From positions 1 through 7,739 of the forward strand of contig DGWH01000046.1 in NCBI GenBank assembly GCA_002395225.1: 7,739 bases of DNA, read 5' to 3'. The stretch is from Christensenella sp. UBA4263. GTDB lineage: Bacteria; Bacillota; Clostridia; Christensenellales; Aristaeellaceae. Positions 1 through 6,709 of the stretch are shown here, in pieces. Position numbers and translations under genes: made by a program. Position 1 is the stretch's first letter, and each line of letters begins with the position of its first letter. The notes under the pieces are model-generated. The model had not been told where the DNA came from. It did no database searches and was given only the letters and a program-made list of their open reading frames with translations.

Positions 1-1863
1 GCGGAAAAATACGGGGTTCAGGCCTGCACGGTTGAGGAAATGCTGGAGGATCCCGGAATTGAGATGGTTGTCATTCTGACGCCCGTGGGCAGTCATTATG
101 ATCTGATTTACCGCGCCCTTATGGCCGGCAAACATGTGTATACGGAAAAGACCCTGACGGACCGTGTGGAAAGTGCCAGGGAGCTGGCCGCACTGGCAGA
201 TGAAAAGGGACTTTATCTGGGCTGTGCACCGGATACGTTTCTGGGGGCGGCGCTCCAGACGGCAAGGACCGCGATCGATGACGGGCTGCTGGGTGAGATT
301 CATTCCTTTGCGATTTCGGTGAACCGGAACAACGATCTGCTCCTCAGCCTGTTTGGCTTTCTTCGGGAGCCGGGAGCCGGTGCCCTGCTGGATTACGGAG
401 TTTACTACCTGACGGCGCTTACCAGCCTGCTGGGGCCGGTGGCAAGGGTGGCCGGGGTCATCGGAACACCGTACAGGACACATGTCAACATTCTGCCGGG
501 ACCGGAATTCGGGAAAGTCATGGATACCCCCAATGAGAGTCAGGTATCCGCCATCCTGATGCTTCGCAGCGGGGTGACCGGGACGCTGCATATGGATCAT
601 GACAGCAAGGCCATGGATGAGGCGTTTTTTGCCATTTACGGAACCGGCGGAATTCTGTACCTGACGGATCCCAACCAGTTCGGCGGACAGGTTCGGTTTC
701 ATCCCAATTCCCTGGATGAATCCGGACCGGAGGAAATGGTGCTGCTGAACTATGCCAGTTATGCGGATAATTCCCGCGGAATCGGCCCTTCGGAAATGGC
801 AAGGGCGATTGCGGAAGGACGGCCGTGCAGGACATCCAAGGAAATGGCGGTTCATGTACTGGAGGTGCTTGAGGCCATTCTCTCGGGCGGGGAGAAAGGG
901 GCGTTCAGGGAGATTGAATCCGGATTTGAACGGCCCCGGCCGCTTGAACCGGCCCGGGTGGGGCTCCGGAGCATTGGCCATCCGGCTTTCCAGATGCATC
1001 ATGAAAAGGAGATGCTGGAGTTTTACGGCAGCCTGCCTGGGATGCAGCCCCTGTTTACGCTGACCATGCAGGACCTGGCGGATACTTACCGGGATCAGGG
1101 AAATGAGAAGGGCCTTGAGGAAATCCGGAATGTGGACCTGCATTTGCCCTGGATCCGGTACATGAAACTGGCGGACAGACAGTTTGTTGAGCTTTTCTTC
1201 CGGAACGGAAAAGGGTTTGAAGAGCGTCCTCTGGTTTACGGGTATCAGTCCGTGAACTTTGAAACGGAGAACGCGGCGGTCCTCAGAGACCGGATCAAAG
1301 AGGCCGGGGGCAATATTCTTGAGGAACTGCATCCGGATGAAGCCGGAAGGCTGTCCTTTTCCGCGGCGGACCCGGATGGAAATATCCTCCGCTTTACGCA
1401 GACCGGTCCGGAGGTGAATAGTGCCGGGAAATCTGGCAGAAGTTGGGCACTCTCTGGCTTGACCTATGTCATTCATGACAGGGTCAACATGCGAAATTTC
1501 TACACAAAGGGATTGGGAATGCGGGAACTGCCGTCCATGGATCCGGCATCCGGCACAGATGCGCAGAATGTGAAACGGATGATTATGGAAGTGGTTCCGG
1601 GGCAGTATCTGGAACTGCAGGTCCGGGAGAAGGAAAACCGGGAGGAGAGAAGGGATCTGAGCGGTGTTTACGGATACCAGCATCTCTGTCTGGAGGTAGA
1701 GGATATCCATGCGGCGTATGCGGCCGTCAGGCATAACGGCATTGTTCCGGAGACGGACATTAACCGGGGCAGTGACGGCGCGGTTCAGTTCTGGGTCCGG
1801 GATCCGGACGGAAACCGGATTGAATTCATGGAATATCTGCCTGAGTCAAAGCAGCTTCTTTGA
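1..1863 (+). CDS. Gfo/Idh/MocA-family oxidoreductase fused to two VOC domains (5' partial)
   Basis: The frame is open from base 1, so the true start lies upstream; the first internal ATG is at 40. Residue numbers here count from that ATG. Seen: the end of a Rossmann NAD(P)-binding domain (VVILTPVGSHYDLIYRAL, then GKHVYTEKTLT with the family's E-K pair at 36-37), the CAPDTFLGAALQTAR segment, and the C-terminal alpha/beta domain with GALLDYGVYY. The first part of the nucleotide-binding domain (GxGxxG) is off the window. After about residue 305 come two VOC-fold units, roughly 307-455 and 469-600, each ending in a DPDGN motif (DPDGNILRF, DPDGNRIEF). Known: Gfo/Idh/MocA enzymes are cytosolic NAD(P)-dependent dehydrogenases, mostly of sugars and cyclitols; VOC domains bind metals and act in glyoxalase, epimerase or dioxygenase reactions. 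Inference: a sugar-type dehydrogenase with an appended metal-binding isomerase or lyase-like half. The substrate cannot be named. It ends convergent with the ABC operon. Confidence 0.9.
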   Translation, partial: AEKYGVQACTVEEMLEDPGIEMVVILTPVGSHYDLIYRALMAGKHVYTEKTLTDRVESARELAALADEKGLYLGCAPDTFLGAALQTARTAIDDGLLGEIHSFAISVNRNNDLLLSLFGFLREPGAGALLDYGVYYLTALTSLLGPVARVAGVIGTPYRTHVNILPGPEFGKVMDTPNESQVSAILMLRSGVTGTLHMDHDSKAMDEAFFAIYGTGGILYLTDPNQFGGQVRFHPNSLDESGPEEMVLLNYASYADNSRGIGPSEMARAIAEGRPCRTSKEMAVHVLEVLEAILSGGEKGAFREIESGFERPRPLEPARVGLRSIGHPAFQMHHEKEMLEFYGSLPGMQPLFTLTMQDLADTYRDQGNEKGLEEIRNVDLHLPWIRYMKLADRQFVELFFRNGKGFEERPLVYGYQSVNFETENAAVLRDRIKEAGGNILEELHPDEAGRLSFSAADPDGNILRFTQTGPEVNSAGKSGRSWALSGLTYVIHDRVNMRNFYTKGLGMRELPSMDPASGTDAQNVKRMIMEVVPGQYLELQVREKENREERRDLSGVYGYQHLCLEVEDIHAAYAAVRHNGIVPETDINRGSDGAVQFWVRDPDGNRIEFMEYLPESKQLL

Positions 1864-1897
1864 GTGAACTCTTACCAATACACAGCGTTCAGCAAAT

Positions 1898-1943
1898 AAA
1901 GAACTGCCCATAAAGCGGTTAAGGCTTTATGGGCAGTTCTTTT
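1898..1943. terminator. Bidirectional intrinsic terminator between convergent genes
   Basis: A perfect 19-bp inverted repeat pairs 1898-1916 with 1924-1942 around a 7-nt loop (GGTTAAG). On the + strand the stem runs into TTCTTTTCTGTC, 35 nt after the oxidoreductase stop. On the - strand it is followed by TTCTTTATTTGC, 15 nt after the exporter gene stop. Both read-outs are U-rich, so it probably ends both the oxidoreductase transcript and the ABC operon. Confidence 0.9.
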
Positions 1944-1957
1944 CTGTCTGTACAGCG

Positions 1958-3784
1958 TCAGCTGACGTTTTCCGGAGACTGCAGGTCACAGATCCGGCGG
2001 TAAAGGCCGTTCATCCGGAGCAGTTCCTCATGGGTTCCTTCCTCGACAACTTTGCCCCTGTCCAGGACGATAATATGGTCCGCATGCATCAGGGTGGTGA
2101 TGCGGTGGGCGATGAGAATCCGGGTGGCTTTTGTATCCATCCGGTTCATCTCATGGCGGATCCGGGTATCCGTCTCGGCATCCACCGCGGAGAGGCTGTC
2201 ATCCAGAATCATGATGGGCGTATTGCGGATCAGGGTCTGCGCAATGGCGGTGCGCTGTTTCTGCCCGCCGGAGAGCGACACGCCCCGTTCGCCGACAAAG
2301 GTGTCATATCCTTTTGAAAAGCGGCTTACGGTTTCGTCCAGAACGGCAATTTTGGCGGCTTCACGGATCTGTTCATCCGAGGCGGAGAGACCGGCTATGG
2401 CGATGTTTTCGCCCAGTGTCCGGGAAAAGAGATACGGTTCCTGCAGGACGATGCCGACCTGGCGGCGGACATCCTGCCGGGAAATGCTGGAGAGACGACG
2501 ATCGCCGATCCGGATTTCCCCGCCGTCCTCGGGCAGGTCGTACAGACGGCAGAGCAGGTACATGAGCGTGCTCTTTCCGCTGCCTGTACTGCCGAGAATG
2601 CCGGTGATCTGTCCGGCCTTGCAGGTAAAGGAAACGTCGTCAAGGACCGGTGCATCGTCTGTTCCGTAACGGAACCGGACATGATCAAAGGTAATGTCCC
2701 CGTTCATGGAGGCCGGGCTGACGGACTCGGTTTCCCTTTCGGGTTCGGAATTGAGAATGTACCGGATGCGGTCAATGGAGACGCCGGCGCGTGAGGTGCC
2801 GGAGATGATCCGGCCCAGCTGACGGACAGGGCCGGCGATCATGGCGCTGTAGGAAAGGAACGCGATATAGCTGCCTACGGTGATGCCGCCGCTCAGGCAG
2901 AACCGGGCGCCGATGACCAGAATAAGCAGATTCTGCAGTCCGGCCAGGGCATCGCCGGTTGCCCAGAAGATGGACAGGAGACGCATCAGATGATCCCACA
3001 GCCCGGTGTATTCGTCATTCTTTTCCTCAAAGCGTCTGCGCTCATAGGTTTCCCGTCCGAATGCACGGACGACGCGGACACCGGTCAGGTTTTCCTGGGC
3101 GATGGCGGAGAGCTGTCCCTCCATTTCATCCACCTTGCGGAAGCTGCGGCCCATATGGACATGGAAAAAGAGAGAGGACAGGACGATGACCGGAATAAAG
3201 GCCACCTCCACCAGGGTGAGTACGGGGGAAATATTCAGCATGAAAATCAGAGCCAGGAGAATCTGGACGACCATGCGGACCAGCGTGATGAGCTGTTCAG
3301 AGAGAAACGCGCGGATGACATCCACATCACTGGTGCAGCGCTGGATGATATCGCCGGTGTGATTCTGATTATGCCAGGTGAGGGGAAGGGAGACGATGTG
3401 GCGATAGAGCAGGTCCCGGGTGGATTTCATCATCACCTCCTGACCGCGGGCGGTCATCATGCGGAACAGATACCGGGACAGCCCGGCCAGGACGGCGAAG
3501 AGGATGACCGCCAGGGAGATAAGGAAGAGATTAGACCGCAGGGCGGCAATTCCACCGATACGGTCAATCCAAAGCTGCAGCGGGGAGGGAAGGGAGGCGT
3601 CGGCATTGCCGAGCACCGCGTCGACGGCAAAGGCGATGATCCGCGGATTGACGAGATCCAGGAGCGAAGTGAGCCAGGCAAAGAGAATGCTGGCCACGAA
3701 AAAACGCTTGGATCCCTCCACAAGGCGCAGAAGAAGGCTGATGCGGTCAGGGTAGCGCGCAGGATTTTTTCCGGTTCTGTTCAT
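1958..3784 (-). CDS. Heterodimeric ABC exporter subunit, degenerate Walker B (BmrC/LmrC/TM287-like)
   Basis: A 608-residue half-transporter with an N-terminal six-helix exporter membrane domain (about 20-330; hydrophobic stretches near 28-45, 85-105, 165-210 and 275-325) and a C-terminal nucleotide-binding domain. Seen: A-loop Tyr373, Walker A GSTGSGKST at 398-406, Q-loop Gln448, signature LSGGQ at 504-508, Walker B IMILDD at 524-529, and H-loop His560. Asp529 replaces the usual catalytic Glu, as in the degenerate half of BmrCD, LmrCD and TM287/288. It would pair with the product of the upstream gene in the cytoplasmic membrane and export drugs or other amphipathic compounds; the cargo is not readable from sequence. 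The ATG at 3784 overlaps the upstream stop (ATGA) and has a strong Shine-Dalgarno, so translational coupling is likely. The length is normal for the family. Confidence 0.93.
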   Translation of the reverse strand: MNRTGKNPARYPDRISLLLRLVEGSKRFFVASILFAWLTSLLDLVNPRIIAFAVDAVLGNADASLPSPLQLWIDRIGGIAALRSNLFLISLAVILFAVLAGLSRYLFRMMTARGQEVMMKSTRDLLYRHIVSLPLTWHNQNHTGDIIQRCTSDVDVIRAFLSEQLITLVRMVVQILLALIFMLNISPVLTLVEVAFIPVIVLSSLFFHVHMGRSFRKVDEMEGQLSAIAQENLTGVRVVRAFGRETYERRRFEEKNDEYTGLWDHLMRLLSIFWATGDALAGLQNLLILVIGARFCLSGGITVGSYIAFLSYSAMIAGPVRQLGRIISGTSRAGVSIDRIRYILNSEPERETESVSPASMNGDITFDHVRFRYGTDDAPVLDDVSFTCKAGQITGILGSTGSGKSTLMYLLCRLYDLPEDGGEIRIGDRRLSSISRQDVRRQVGIVLQEPYLFSRTLGENIAIAGLSASDEQIREAAKIAVLDETVSRFSKGYDTFVGERGVSLSGGQKQRTAIAQTLIRNTPIMILDDSLSAVDAETDTRIRHEMNRMDTKATRILIAHRITTLMHADHIIVLDRGKVVEEGTHEELLRMNGLYRRICDLQSPENVS

Positions 3785-5622
3785 GCATCTGCCTCCTTTT
3801 CGGAGTGGTTTGAGGCCATCTCAATGGCGGCATCGGCGTACTGCCGGGTGAAGAGTTCCCAGTAATAGCCGCGCTTTTGCATGAGGGAGGCATGGGTGCC
3901 CTGTTCCACGATCCGGCCGTCACGGACCGCCAGAATGGTGGTGGCGTCCACGATGGTGGAAAGGCGGTGGGCAATCATGAAGGAGGTACGGCCGGCCGTC
4001 ACGGCCTTAATGGCTTTCTGAATGGCCTTTTCCGTGAGGGTATCCACGGAACTGGTTGCCTCATCCAGAACCAGAATGCGCGGATCCGCCAGAATGGCGC
4101 GGGCAAAGGAAAGCAGCTGCCGCTCACCGGTGGAGAGCTGACTGCCGCCCTCACCCACATCACTGTCGAGATCTTTGTCCATCCGTGCAACGATGAGATC
4201 TGCAGAGACGAGCTGGAGTGCTGCCCAGATTTCGTCGTCTGTGGCATCCGGCCTGCCGTAACGCAGATTTTCACGGACCGTACCGGAAAACAGATGCGGC
4301 GTCTGCAGAACATAGCCGATGTGACTGTGCAGCCACAGCTGGGAACGTGTTCTTGCGTCCTTCCCGTCGATGAGAACCTGTCCCTGTGTCGGCTCATAGA
4401 ACCGGCAGACCAGGTTGACCAGCGTGGATTTTCCGGCGCCGGTTTCCCCGACAATGGCCACGGATTCCCCCTGCTTCACCCGGAGGTTGAAATGCTCCAG
4501 CACCGGTTCATCCCCATCCGGATACTGGAAAGTGACATCGCGGAATTCCACGTCCCCGGCCAGCGGTTCCCAGTTTTCCCGCCTGGGATGAAAGGTATCC
4601 CCATAGCGGCTGATGACCTCCGGGGAATCCACGACGCTGGATTCTGTATCCATGAGGCGGGTGAACCGCTCAATATTGACCTGAATGGTGGTCAGTGCGG
4701 TCAGAACGTTGATGCAGATCTGAAGCGGGTCCATAATGGAAATGGCATAGGACATGAACACGGAGAGCGTGCCCAGTTCCATGACCTGTTCCATCGTCAG
4801 CTGACCGCCCCGTCCGAGAACCAGCGCAAGGGCGGCAGAGGAAAGGAAGGAAATGGTGGTTCCGATGAGGGTGGAGGTCCGGGCGGCCAGAATGGAGGCA
4901 TCATGCATTTCCTTCGTATGCGTGTTAAAATCGGCATTCATCTTCTCTTCCACCGCCAGGGTTTTAATGGCCCGGACGCCGGTGATGCCCTCATTGAAAT
5001 CCCCGGTAATGGTTGAATTCAGCTCCCGGATGTGCCGGTTCTGCTCAATCAGGCGCCGCCTGAAAAAGGTGACGATGACAATGGCAACCGGAACGAGAAT
5101 CAGAACCGTCAGGGCCAGACGGAGATTGGTGATGAGCATGACTGCAATCACGCAGATCACATAGCTGCCGTTCCAGATCAGGTCCATGAGACGCCAGGAA
5201 AACAGTTCGCCCATTTTTCCGGAATCGCTCATGACCCTGGCGTGAATATAGCCGACGGAGTTCCGGTTAAAGTAGTCAAAGGTCAGCGTCTGCAGATGGT
5301 TAAAGGCAGCATTGCGCAGGTCACGGTTTACCCATAGTTCCATCTTTGAGCACAGATAGGCGGAATAATAATTGTTCCAGACCTGAAAGGCGAGAATAGC
5401 CAGGTAAAGAACCGTCAGGATTGCCAGTGTATCGGGGGTATGTTCCGCCAGATTGTGGTTGATGATGTGCCGGTTGAACAGCGGATAGATGGAGTCGATG
5501 AGGCTTGAAAGAATGCCCAGGGTTACCATGATGACAATGGTCATGCGATATGGGCGGACATAGGGGAGCATCCGGGGGATGCCGAAAAAGGGAAGGGTTT
5601 TTGGTGTTGTCTGGGATTGCAT
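3781..5622 (-). CDS. Heterodimeric ABC exporter subunit, canonical Walker B, altered signature (BmrD/LmrD/TM288-like)
   Basis: Read from the ATG at 5622 it is 613 residues: a short cytoplasmic lead, the transition LPYVRPYR into the first membrane helix (about 25-45), a six-helix exporter domain to about 320, then the nucleotide-binding domain. Seen: Walker A GETGAGKST at 392-400, Q-loop Gln440, signature LSTGE at 496-500 instead of LSGGQ, Walker B ILVLDE at 516-521 with the catalytic Glu521, and H-loop His552. The frame stays open upstream to a TTG at 5727, but those 35 residues (Cys- and Arg-rich, no helix) do not look like exporter sequence and the TTG has no good ribosome site. The ATG at 5622 has only a weak AGAG-type site, so the start is likely but not certain. 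First gene of the operon; overlaps the second by 4 bp. Inferred function is export by a heterodimer with the 1958-3784 product. Confidence 0.92.
   Translation of the reverse strand: MQSQTTPKTLPFFGIPRMLPYVRPYRMTIVIMVTLGILSSLIDSIYPLFNRHIINHNLAEHTPDTLAILTVLYLAILAFQVWNNYYSAYLCSKMELWVNRDLRNAAFNHLQTLTFDYFNRNSVGYIHARVMSDSGKMGELFSWRLMDLIWNGSYVICVIAVMLITNLRLALTVLILVPVAIVIVTFFRRRLIEQNRHIRELNSTITGDFNEGITGVRAIKTLAVEEKMNADFNTHTKEMHDASILAARTSTLIGTTISFLSSAALALVLGRGGQLTMEQVMELGTLSVFMSYAISIMDPLQICINVLTALTTIQVNIERFTRLMDTESSVVDSPEVISRYGDTFHPRRENWEPLAGDVEFRDVTFQYPDGDEPVLEHFNLRVKQGESVAIVGETGAGKSTLVNLVCRFYEPTQGQVLIDGKDARTRSQLWLHSHIGYVLQTPHLFSGTVRENLRYGRPDATDDEIWAALQLVSADLIVARMDKDLDSDVGEGGSQLSTGERQLLSFARAILADPRILVLDEATSSVDTLTEKAIQKAIKAVTAGRTSFMIAHRLSTIVDATTILAVRDGRIVEQGTHASLMQKRGYYWELFTRQYADAAIEMASNHSEKEADA
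3792..3798 (-). promoter_or_regulatory. Strong Shine-Dalgarno inside the end of the upstream ABC gene
   Basis: On the - strand AAGGAGG ends 7 nt before the ATG at 3784. It lies inside the last codons of the upstream exporter gene and fixes the start of the downstream gene at the ATGA overlap. A second ATG at 3788-3786 is out of frame and too close to the Shine-Dalgarno. Confidence 0.85.
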
Positions 5623-5816
5623 TTTTCTCTGACAGGCCAATTGGCAGCAGGTCCGGAACACGGCTTTTCCGGGAGATCCTCTGCTTTTCCTGTATCCTCC
5701 ATGTAACTTACTCGCCGGCCCGGGCAAAACCCTGAGAACCGGAATCCCCGAAAGACAACCTGCCTAACCTGGCAGGGGGCCGGGAAACAGTGCTTATAGC
5801 ATCCGGTGCAGACCGT
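5623..5816 (-). promoter_or_regulatory. Long 5' leader of the ABC exporter operon
   Basis: The distance from the predicted transcription start (near 5816) to the ATG at 5622 is about 195 nt. Seen on the - strand: hairpin CCTGCC-TAACCT(+ strand loop)-GGCAGG at 5759-5776, hairpin CCGGAA-8 nt-TTCCGG at 5653-5672 lying 30 nt upstream of the start codon, and an unused Shine-Dalgarno-like GGAGG at 5696-5700 with no start codon at a proper distance after it. A 53-codon frame starting at the ATG at 5702 runs to 5541 and overlaps the exporter start out of frame. No riboswitch class was recognised. Known: B. subtilis bmrCD is controlled by ribosome-mediated attenuation through the leader peptide BmrB. 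A similar device here is only a possibility. Confidence 0.4.
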
Positions 5817-5822
5817 TCCCTC

Positions 5823-5851
5823 ATCATAACAGAGACCCTTCTTTTTGTCGA
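5823..5851 (-). promoter_or_regulatory. Sigma-A-type promoter of the ABC exporter operon
   Basis: On the - strand, -35 TCGACA (5846-5851, five of six consensus bases) and -10 TATGAT (5823-5828, five of six) are separated by exactly 17 bp. The transcription start would fall near 5816. It is the best promoter match upstream of the exporter operon and points toward it. Confidence 0.75.
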
Positions 5852-5878
5852 TAGTTTTTTCACCTCTTTGTGTACAGC

Positions 5879-5898
5879 CTGACAGAAACTGACAGAAA
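5879..5898. repeat. Two perfect 10-bp tandem repeats upstream of the exporter promoter
   Basis: CTGACAGAAA occurs twice back to back (5879-5888 and 5889-5898); on the - strand, TTTCTGTCAG twice. The unit equals about one helical turn and lies 27 bp upstream of the -35 box (about -63 to -82 from the predicted start), a usual place for an activator. The CTGTCA core resembles the repeats of the E. coli Pho box, but that box has an 11-bp period, so the likeness is only suggestive of an OmpR/PhoB-type winged-helix regulator. Confidence 0.6.
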
Positions 5899-5920
5899 TT
5901 CTGCAGACTGAATCGTCTTT

Positions 5921-5948
5921 CCTGCCGTCGGACCGGTAAAGCGGCAGG
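5921..5948. repeat. 7-bp inverted repeat with palindromic loop
   Basis: CCTGCCG (5921-5927) pairs with CGGCAGG (5942-5948); the 14-nt loop contains the self-complementary ACCGGT. It lies between the large stem-loop at 5966 and the tandem repeats. No T tract follows on either strand, so it is not an obvious terminator. An operator or RNA hairpin is possible. Its CCTGCCG arm recurs in the neighbouring stem at 5970-5976. Confidence 0.45.
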
Positions 5949-5965
5949 GTCAGGAATATAAACAG

Positions 5966-6027
5966 AATGCCTGCCGGGCAAAGGGCCGATTTTCCGGTCC
6001 CTTTACTCAGCAGGCATTGCCTTTTTT
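5966..6027. terminator. Bipartite stem-loop with T tract, probable terminator/insulator
   Basis: The outer stem pairs AATGCCTGC (5966-5974) with GCAGGCATT (6010-6018). The inner stem pairs AAAGGGCCG (5980-5988) with CGG-T-CCCTTT (5995-6004, one bulged T). On the + strand it is followed by TTTTTT at 6022-6027. On the - strand it is followed by the weaker TCTGTTTATATTCC. No + strand gene is seen immediately upstream, so its useful job is probably to stop the leftward transcript of the DUF4160 module before the exporter promoter. The A tract before the stem fits a bidirectional terminator. Confidence 0.6.
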
Positions 6028-6130
6028 CACTTCTCGCCTCGTGTAAAAGCCCAGCAGCGGTACAGAACACCGCCCATTACAGGACTTCCGGCTGTTGTTT
6101 TTTAAATGCATCATACTCTGGAAGCAAATA

Positions 6131-6408
6131 TCAGCAAAAGAAGCGAATTTCTCCAAAGTGCGACATCCAATCCTCAATGATCCTGTCACTATTTGCCTCA
6201 ATAGTCCTTATGATTCTTCGGATGACTCTATCTGGAATCTTTGAATTGTTGTTACACAACAACGTTTTTCCTTTTCTGGTGATCCAGATTTTGTCGCATT
6301 TGGAATCGCGCGTCCTTCCGCTACATGTACATGAATTGGCTCTAATGGATCACTTTCATTTGACCGAAAATAAACCGTATATGGCCCAATTCTAAGCTCT
6401 TGAGGCAC
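6131..6408 (-). pseudogene. DUF4160-family gene split by a one-base frameshift
   Basis: The GTG start at 6408 has a good ribosome site (GGAGG, 8 nt spacing). The first frame reads MPQELRIGPYTVYFRSNE, then EPIHVHVAEGRAIPNATK and afterwards unrelated sequence to a stop at 6208. In the -1 frame the family's tail continues from the AAAA run at about 6291-6294: KIWITRKGKTLLCNNNSKIP, then PDRVIRRIIRTIEANSDRII and EDWMSHFGEIRFFC, ending with TGA at 6131-6133. One additional A in the run would restore a single frame of about 92 residues. Known: DUF4160 proteins are small, carry an HVHV-type motif, and are often encoded next to another small gene in arrangements that resemble toxin-antitoxin pairs; their biochemical role is unknown. 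Alternatives to a true pseudogene are a sequencing error or ribosomal slippage at the A run. The start overlaps the end of the upstream small gene by 17 bp. Family assignment is from memory of its motifs. Confidence 0.8.
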
Positions 6409-6664
6409 TCAATACTCCTCCATCCTGAGAAAATTCCAGTATCAGATGAGCGTTGTTTTGTATTAATTCGCGAAAATAGGCCATTTCTGTCGCAGAATAT
6501 CCGTTCACGTTTTCCCATCTGTATTCAGGAAGCCAACATACTGCGCTGTGGAAGCCTCCGGTATTGTCCGGAGTTTCAATATAGACTTTAACGGATCCAT
6601 CATCTTTCATTTCCGAATGCGTAATTTCTGTATCATCGTTTAATGTCAGATAAGGGTACATCAT
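6392..6664 (-). CDS. Small acidic protein, probable partner of the DUF4160 gene
   Basis: About 90 residues beginning MMYPYLTLNDDTEITHSEM. The frame also opens at an ATG at 6670, but GAGGTG at 6671-6676 sits only 1 nt before that codon, while it is 7 nt from the ATG at 6664 (and 10 nt from 6661), so 6664 is preferred. Seen: alternating hydrophobic and polar stretches that suggest beta strands in the first half (DGSVKVYIETPD, FHSAVCWLPEYRW), a helix-like segment (SATEMAYFRELIQNNAHLIL), and no signal peptide or membrane helix; several Asp and Glu. I do not recognise a named domain. It is the first gene of a two-gene unit, its stop (TAG at 6392-6394) lying 17 bp inside the DUF4160 gene. The arrangement suggests that the two products act together, perhaps as an antitoxin-like and an effector-like protein, but this is inference from order and overlap only. 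Confidence 0.75.
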   Translation of the reverse strand: MMYPYLTLNDDTEITHSEMKDDGSVKVYIETPDNTGGFHSAVCWLPEYRWENVNGYSATEMAYFRELIQNNAHLILEFSQDGGVLSASRA

Positions 6665-6709
6665 TTTCATTCACCTCAAATCCGGGAAGGCAACACTAGA
6701 AAAACTCTA

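Noticed and set aside
2990..3865. A 291-codon open frame on the + strand, opposite the second ABC gene and the gene junction
   Set aside because: Antisense to two well-supported genes, low complexity (Gly, Asp, Gln, His rich), no recognisable motif.
3877..5016. A 379-codon open frame on the + strand, opposite the first ABC gene
   Set aside because: It lies wholly antisense to a clear ABC exporter gene, is rich in Gly/His/Asn without any domain, and is the expected mirror of GC-rich codon use.
5623..5727. N-terminal extension of the first ABC gene to a TTG start
   Set aside because: The 35 extra residues do not look like exporter sequence, the TTG lacks a good ribosome site, and the ATG at 5622 gives a normal family length.
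5623..5816. A known riboswitch (guanidine, cobalamin, fluoride) in the exporter leader
   Set aside because: None of the conserved core elements of these classes could be matched beyond a few isolated bases.
5708..5827. A 39-codon leader peptide starting with two ATGs and ending in TAA
   Set aside because: Its start codons overlap the -10 box (5823-5828), so they would lie upstream of the predicted transcription start. It would matter only if a second promoter lies further upstream.
6057..6073. Short inverted repeat GCGGT/ACCGC as terminator of the DUF4160 module
   Set aside because: Only 5 bp of stem and no T tract directly after it on the - strand; the larger stem-loop at 5966-6018 is a better candidate.
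6007..6201. A 64-codon open frame on the - strand downstream of the DUF4160 gene
   Set aside because: It is out of frame with the recognisable DUF4160 tail that covers the same bases and shows no family features.
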